A DNA stretch of 7,578 nucleotides. It comes from Treponema sp. UBA4319. GTDB taxonomy: Bacteria; Spirochaetota; Spirochaetia; Treponematales; Treponemataceae. How positions within the stretch are numbered: position 1 is the first letter of the stretch; the number at the start of each line of letters is the position of its first letter. The notes beneath the pieces were generated by a model. That model had not been told where the DNA came from. It saw only the letters and a list, made by a program, of their open reading frames with translations, and ran no database searches. The position numbers and the translations under genes are program-made. This document shows positions 5,569 through 7,578 of this stretch, one piece after another. Location: the NCBI GenBank assembly GCA_002393865.1, contig DGUD01000145.1, positions 17,353-24,930 on the forward strand. The letters are read 5' to 3'.

Positions 5569-5599
5569 GGGGCTGCTTGCTTGCGTCCCGCTGCCTTTT

Positions 5600-5641
5600 G
5601 TGCCGTGGCGGGCACTATGAGAGACGTGCGCTCATTTCTTT
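5600..5641 (+). terminator. Possible weak terminator between convergent genes
   Basis: Two small hairpins follow the oxidoreductase stop: GTGCC/GGCAC (5600-5604 with 5611-5615) and ATGAG/CTCAT (5617-5621 with 5631-5635), the latter followed by TTCTTT. Stems are 5 bp each and the second overlaps the stop of the DUF3795 gene, so the call is weak. Confidence 0.22.
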
Positions 5642-6027
5642 ACGGTGCTCCATTGCGCCAGGCGGCTCCGGGTGCTGTACAGCTTTTTTTCCAGATTGCT
5701 CCGCGCGATGGGGTTGTTGTCGATGATTTCCCCGACTTTCAGGCAGAATTTCATGCTGGGGCAATCGCCGCAGCTTGCCATTGAGCGTTCCTTGGCGCAC
5801 TGCCGTATGGCGCAGATGCTCTCGCAGTATATCGTCTTCTTGCCTTTTGTGCGGCATCCTTCGCAGTTAATCTGCTCCGGCAGGATGTTCGTGTCGTTCA
5901 GCTTGCTCCACAGTCTTGCGGTCTGCTCTCGCAGAGCCTGATTGTCGGTGACGGTCGCGATGTACGCGTCGCATGTCTTGCAGTTGAGCCCGCAGTAGGC
6001 AATCATCGTCTTCTCGTTTATAGGCAT
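5632..6027 (-). CDS. Cys-rich DUF3795 domain protein
   Basis: The 131-residue product matches the DUF3795 pattern: MIAYCGLNCKTCDAYIAT near the N terminus, ILPEQINCEGC (48-58), then YCESICAIRQCA and SCGDCPSMKFC. Eleven Cys (12, 16, 19, 55, 58, 68, 72, 77, 86, 89, 95) occur in pairs, so metal or cluster binding is likely; the biochemical role of this family is not known to me. There is no signal peptide, so it should be cytosolic. The frame is open from an ATG at 6066, but ATG 6027 has GGAG six bases upstream and places the CGLNC motif at the normal distance from the N terminus, while the 6066 ATG has no Shine-Dalgarno. Met8 (6006) is a less well supported alternative. It follows the SGNH gene on the same strand with a 99-base gap containing its own likely promoter. 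Confidence 0.88.
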   Translation of the reverse strand: MPINEKTMIAYCGLNCKTCDAYIATVTDNQALREQTARLWSKLNDTNILPEQINCEGCRTKGKKTIYCESICAIRQCAKERSMASCGDCPSMKFCLKVGEIIDNNPIARSNLEKKLYSTRSRLAQWSTVKK

Positions 6028-6094
6028 CCCAATCTCCGTGTGCGTTTCAGGAGCCGCTGAAAACATCTGGCTTCAGGGCGTCCCTTAAGGCAGG

Positions 6095-6103
6095 CTAGCA
6101 TAA
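6095..6103 (-). promoter_or_regulatory. Candidate -10 region for the DUF3795 gene
   Basis: The minus strand reads TTATGCTAG here, with TATGCT (6102-6097) as the -10 or TGCTAGCCT as an extended -10, preceded by a T tract. Transcription would begin near 6090, about 60 bases before ATG 6027. No clear -35. The support is mainly that the same ATGCTA core recurs before other genes in the window. Confidence 0.35.
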
Positions 6104-6129
6104 AAACAGCGTTTCATCAAGCACCGCTA
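6102..6129 (-). terminator. Weak terminator of the SGNH gene, overlapping the DUF3795 promoter
   Basis: On the minus strand TAGCG (6129-6125, including the stop codon) can pair with CGCTG (6111-6107, one T-G wobble), followed by TTTTT (6106-6102). The stem is short and the loop long, so termination may be partial. The T tract is immediately upstream of the DUF3795 -10. Confidence 0.3.
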
Positions 6130-7449
6130 GCGGGAATAGCCCATTGCGACAATCGTAAAATATTTGTCCTCGTCGCCCGGAGCCATCCTGACTTCCACCG
6201 TATGCGCTGCGCATTCGGCCTCATCTATCAGGTACACCGGGACTCCGTTGCCCCAGCCGCCTTCTTTTGCGCCGTCATAGCTCGCATATAGCTTTCCGTC
6301 TACATAGACATCCGCCGTACCGAATTTTTCCGGGCGCCAGCTGGCTTGCTCCTTGTAGGCAAAAAGCAGGGCCTTGCACTGAATCTTCATCACAAAATTC
6401 CCTGGTTCCGCCGCGTCCGGTGCATGCATCCAGTTTTGCGGGAAATTCGCTTTGTTGTTCTTTTTGAGTATCTGGGTGGCGCTGTCCGTCTTTGCGAAGC
6501 TTCCCGCAGAAATTGTCACGTTCTCGTCGTCGCCAGAAATCCGTGTGAAATTGCTGAGCGCTTTTTGCATGCACCAGGATTCCGGGACTGTGGCCGGAAT
6601 GTCGGCGGGCGACGCATCGGCAGTTTTAAAAAGATGCAGCAGGCAGTCGGTCTGAAGCGTGTGCCCTTCCTTTGTCGGGTGTACGGTATCGGTATAATAC
6701 TGCTCTTCGGTAAAAGCTGCCTTCCGGATGGCGGCATCCACCGCCGTAAGGACGTTTACCTGCGGAACCCCGTAGAATTGCGCCACAGGATTCTTAGCCT
6801 GCGCGCTGTTGCGGTATTTTGCCGCGGAGTATAAGGCAATCACCGCCGTATACTCGTCAGCAAGCAGGGCATTCCGTATGATTGCCTCAAAGGCCTTTGT
6901 GGAGCCCGGCTGCCCGTCGTCGTTCACCGCGAATTCTACAATCAGCAGGTCAGGATTCCTCCCGAGGACATCGACGACGTCGGTCTGGTAGCGGATAAGC
7001 CCCAGCTGCGACGGGGTGCCGCTCAGGCCGGCGTTGTCAAAATACAGGTTTTTCCCGTCCGGGGAATAGTTTTTTTTGAGGGCTTCAAAGAACTGGTACG
7101 CATAGCCGTCTTTGAAATCGGCTGGCCCCGCGCCTTCCGTCACCGAACCGCCGAGCGCCGCTATGTACACATTGTCCCCGGCGCGCATTTTCTCTATCAC
7201 TTTTTTCAGGCGCGCGTTGTTGCCTTTGTCCATCAGGGAGAGCTTCAGCAGTTCCTGATAGTCGGAATCCGGAATACCGAACGGATGGTCTTCAGTCTCC
7301 TCATTGGCTACCGTACGTTCGTTAGTCTGCCCGGCTCCCTGATTCTGAGCCATTTCTGCCTCCTCGTTCTTTTTGCTGCAGGCCGCACATAAAAAAAGCG
7401 CCGCACCGAATAAGCAGCATGCGCATAATTTTGAATGCATCATGTTCAT
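6127..7449 (-). CDS. SGNH/GDSL hydrolase lipoprotein
   Basis: The 440-residue precursor has an N-terminal signal with a lipobox-like LCAAC (Cys24 as the lipid site, followed by SKKNEE), then a Gln/Glu/Asn linker to about residue 60. The catalytic domain shows the SGNH blocks: ALGGSVTEGAG with nucleophile Ser102, NAGLSG with Gly141, VEFAVNDD with Asn176, and DTVHPTKEGH with Asp254 and His257. Such enzymes are esterases or deacetylases, often removing acetyl groups from polysaccharides; the substrate is not evident. Residues about 285-440 form a second, beta-rich domain (WRPEKFGTADVYVDGKLYAS, 371-390) reminiscent of carbohydrate-active companions. The -3 position of the lipobox is Cys instead of Leu, tolerated in spirochaetes. 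Start choice: the AGGGG before ATG 7449 is too close, so ATG 7443 (third residue, seven bases from GGGG) may be the real start. It is followed on the same strand by the DUF3795 gene. Confidence 0.92.
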   Translation of the reverse strand: MNMMHSKLCACCLFGAALFLCAACSKKNEEAEMAQNQGAGQTNERTVANEETEDHPFGIPDSDYQELLKLSLMDKGNNARLKKVIEKMRAGDNVYIAALGGSVTEGAGPADFKDGYAYQFFEALKKNYSPDGKNLYFDNAGLSGTPSQLGLIRYQTDVVDVLGRNPDLLIVEFAVNDDGQPGSTKAFEAIIRNALLADEYTAVIALYSAAKYRNSAQAKNPVAQFYGVPQVNVLTAVDAAIRKAAFTEEQYYTDTVHPTKEGHTLQTDCLLHLFKTADASPADIPATVPESWCMQKALSNFTRISGDDENVTISAGSFAKTDSATQILKKNNKANFPQNWMHAPDAAEPGNFVMKIQCKALLFAYKEQASWRPEKFGTADVYVDGKLYASYDGAKEGGWGNGVPVYLIDEAECAAHTVEVRMAPGDEDKYFTIVAMGYSR

Positions 7450-7460
7450 TCCCCTGTTGT

Positions 7461-7497
7461 GCCTCTTCCAAAAAGACCTTCCGGAATTTTTTGAGGC
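7461..7497 (-). promoter_or_regulatory. Stem-loop in the SGNH-gene leader
   Basis: GCCTC (7461-7465) and GAGGC (7493-7497) are inverted repeats, with inner pairing possible between the A6/T5 tracts or TTCC/GGAA. It lies directly upstream of the Shine-Dalgarno-like CAGGGG and near the expected 5' end of the transcript. Role unknown. Confidence 0.3.
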
Positions 7498-7506
7498 TGC
7501 CTTTAC

Positions 7507-7515
7507 GGTATAGCA
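7507..7515 (-). promoter_or_regulatory. Candidate extended -10 promoter of the SGNH gene
   Basis: The minus strand reads TGCTATACC (7515-7507), an extended -10 with 5/6 match to TATAAT in all but two positions' strength (TATACC is 4/6), nearly the same as the oxidoreductase promoter TGCTATACT. The -35 region (7535-7530, TAGCCT) is poor. Transcription would start near 7500, giving a leader of about 50 bases. The remaining bases to the right edge hold nothing I can identify. Confidence 0.42.
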
Positions 7516-7578
7516 TAAAATGCAAAGATAGGCTAGGGCTGGCGGCTGGAGCTCACGGAAATCAGTTTTGTGTTCCGC

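Noticed and set aside
6028..6066. DUF3795 start at ATG 6066
   Set aside because: No Shine-Dalgarno and only about 25 bases from the likely transcription start; ATG 6027 has a well-spaced GGAG.
7322..7525. Minus-strand 67-codon frame upstream of the SGNH gene
   Set aside because: It begins inside the candidate promoter, lacks a ribosome-binding site and overlaps the signal peptide region in another frame.

Overview
The window reads as a chromosomal segment of a free-living or host-associated bacterium, rather GC-rich by eye, with short intergenic gaps and genes on both strands. I favour a spirochaete of the Treponema type. This is an inference from the family look of two proteins (the acidic protein with an N-terminal ELDQYGVWVK stretch and the FtsB/DivIC-like protein) and not something the sequence proves. 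There are no tRNA, rRNA, CRISPR, insertion-sequence or phage signatures.

Layout: (1) Positions 1-2744, minus strand: one very long, extremely acidic, Cys-free protein that runs off the left edge. It has a short non-repetitive N terminus, a middle zone with repeated [VI][SD]L[SD][ED]F motifs, and a long Ala/Glu/Asp/Ser/Pro repeat mosaic. The 907-residue plus-strand frame lying over it (4-2727) is an antisense shadow. (2) 2745-3049: divergent promoter region with a terminator-like hairpin. (3) 3050-4128, plus strand: a two-gene operon, an FtsB/DivIC-type septum protein followed with a 4-base overlap by TsaC (threonylcarbamoyl-AMP synthase), closed by a hairpin terminator. (4) 4182-4730, minus: GNAT acetyltransferase. 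(5) 4879-5568, plus: a flavodoxin-fold NAD(P)H-dependent oxidoreductase with a Cys cluster. Genes 4 and 5 are divergent and appear to fire from back-to-back extended -10 promoters forming an inverted repeat. (6) 5632-6027, minus: a Cys-rich DUF3795 protein. (7) 6127-7449, minus: a secreted SGNH/GDSL hydrolase lipoprotein with its own promoter and hairpin leader at the right edge.

Only ftsB-like and tsaC are convincingly co-transcribed; they combine a divisome part with the first step of tRNA t6A synthesis. The other genes look like independent single-gene units, several with the sequence ATGCTA in the promoter position. The most unusual object is the acidic repeat protein: its DNA repeats are long, nearly identical and all in frame, which points to recent duplication and possible length variation between strains. 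Its C terminus lies outside the window, so its function stays open.
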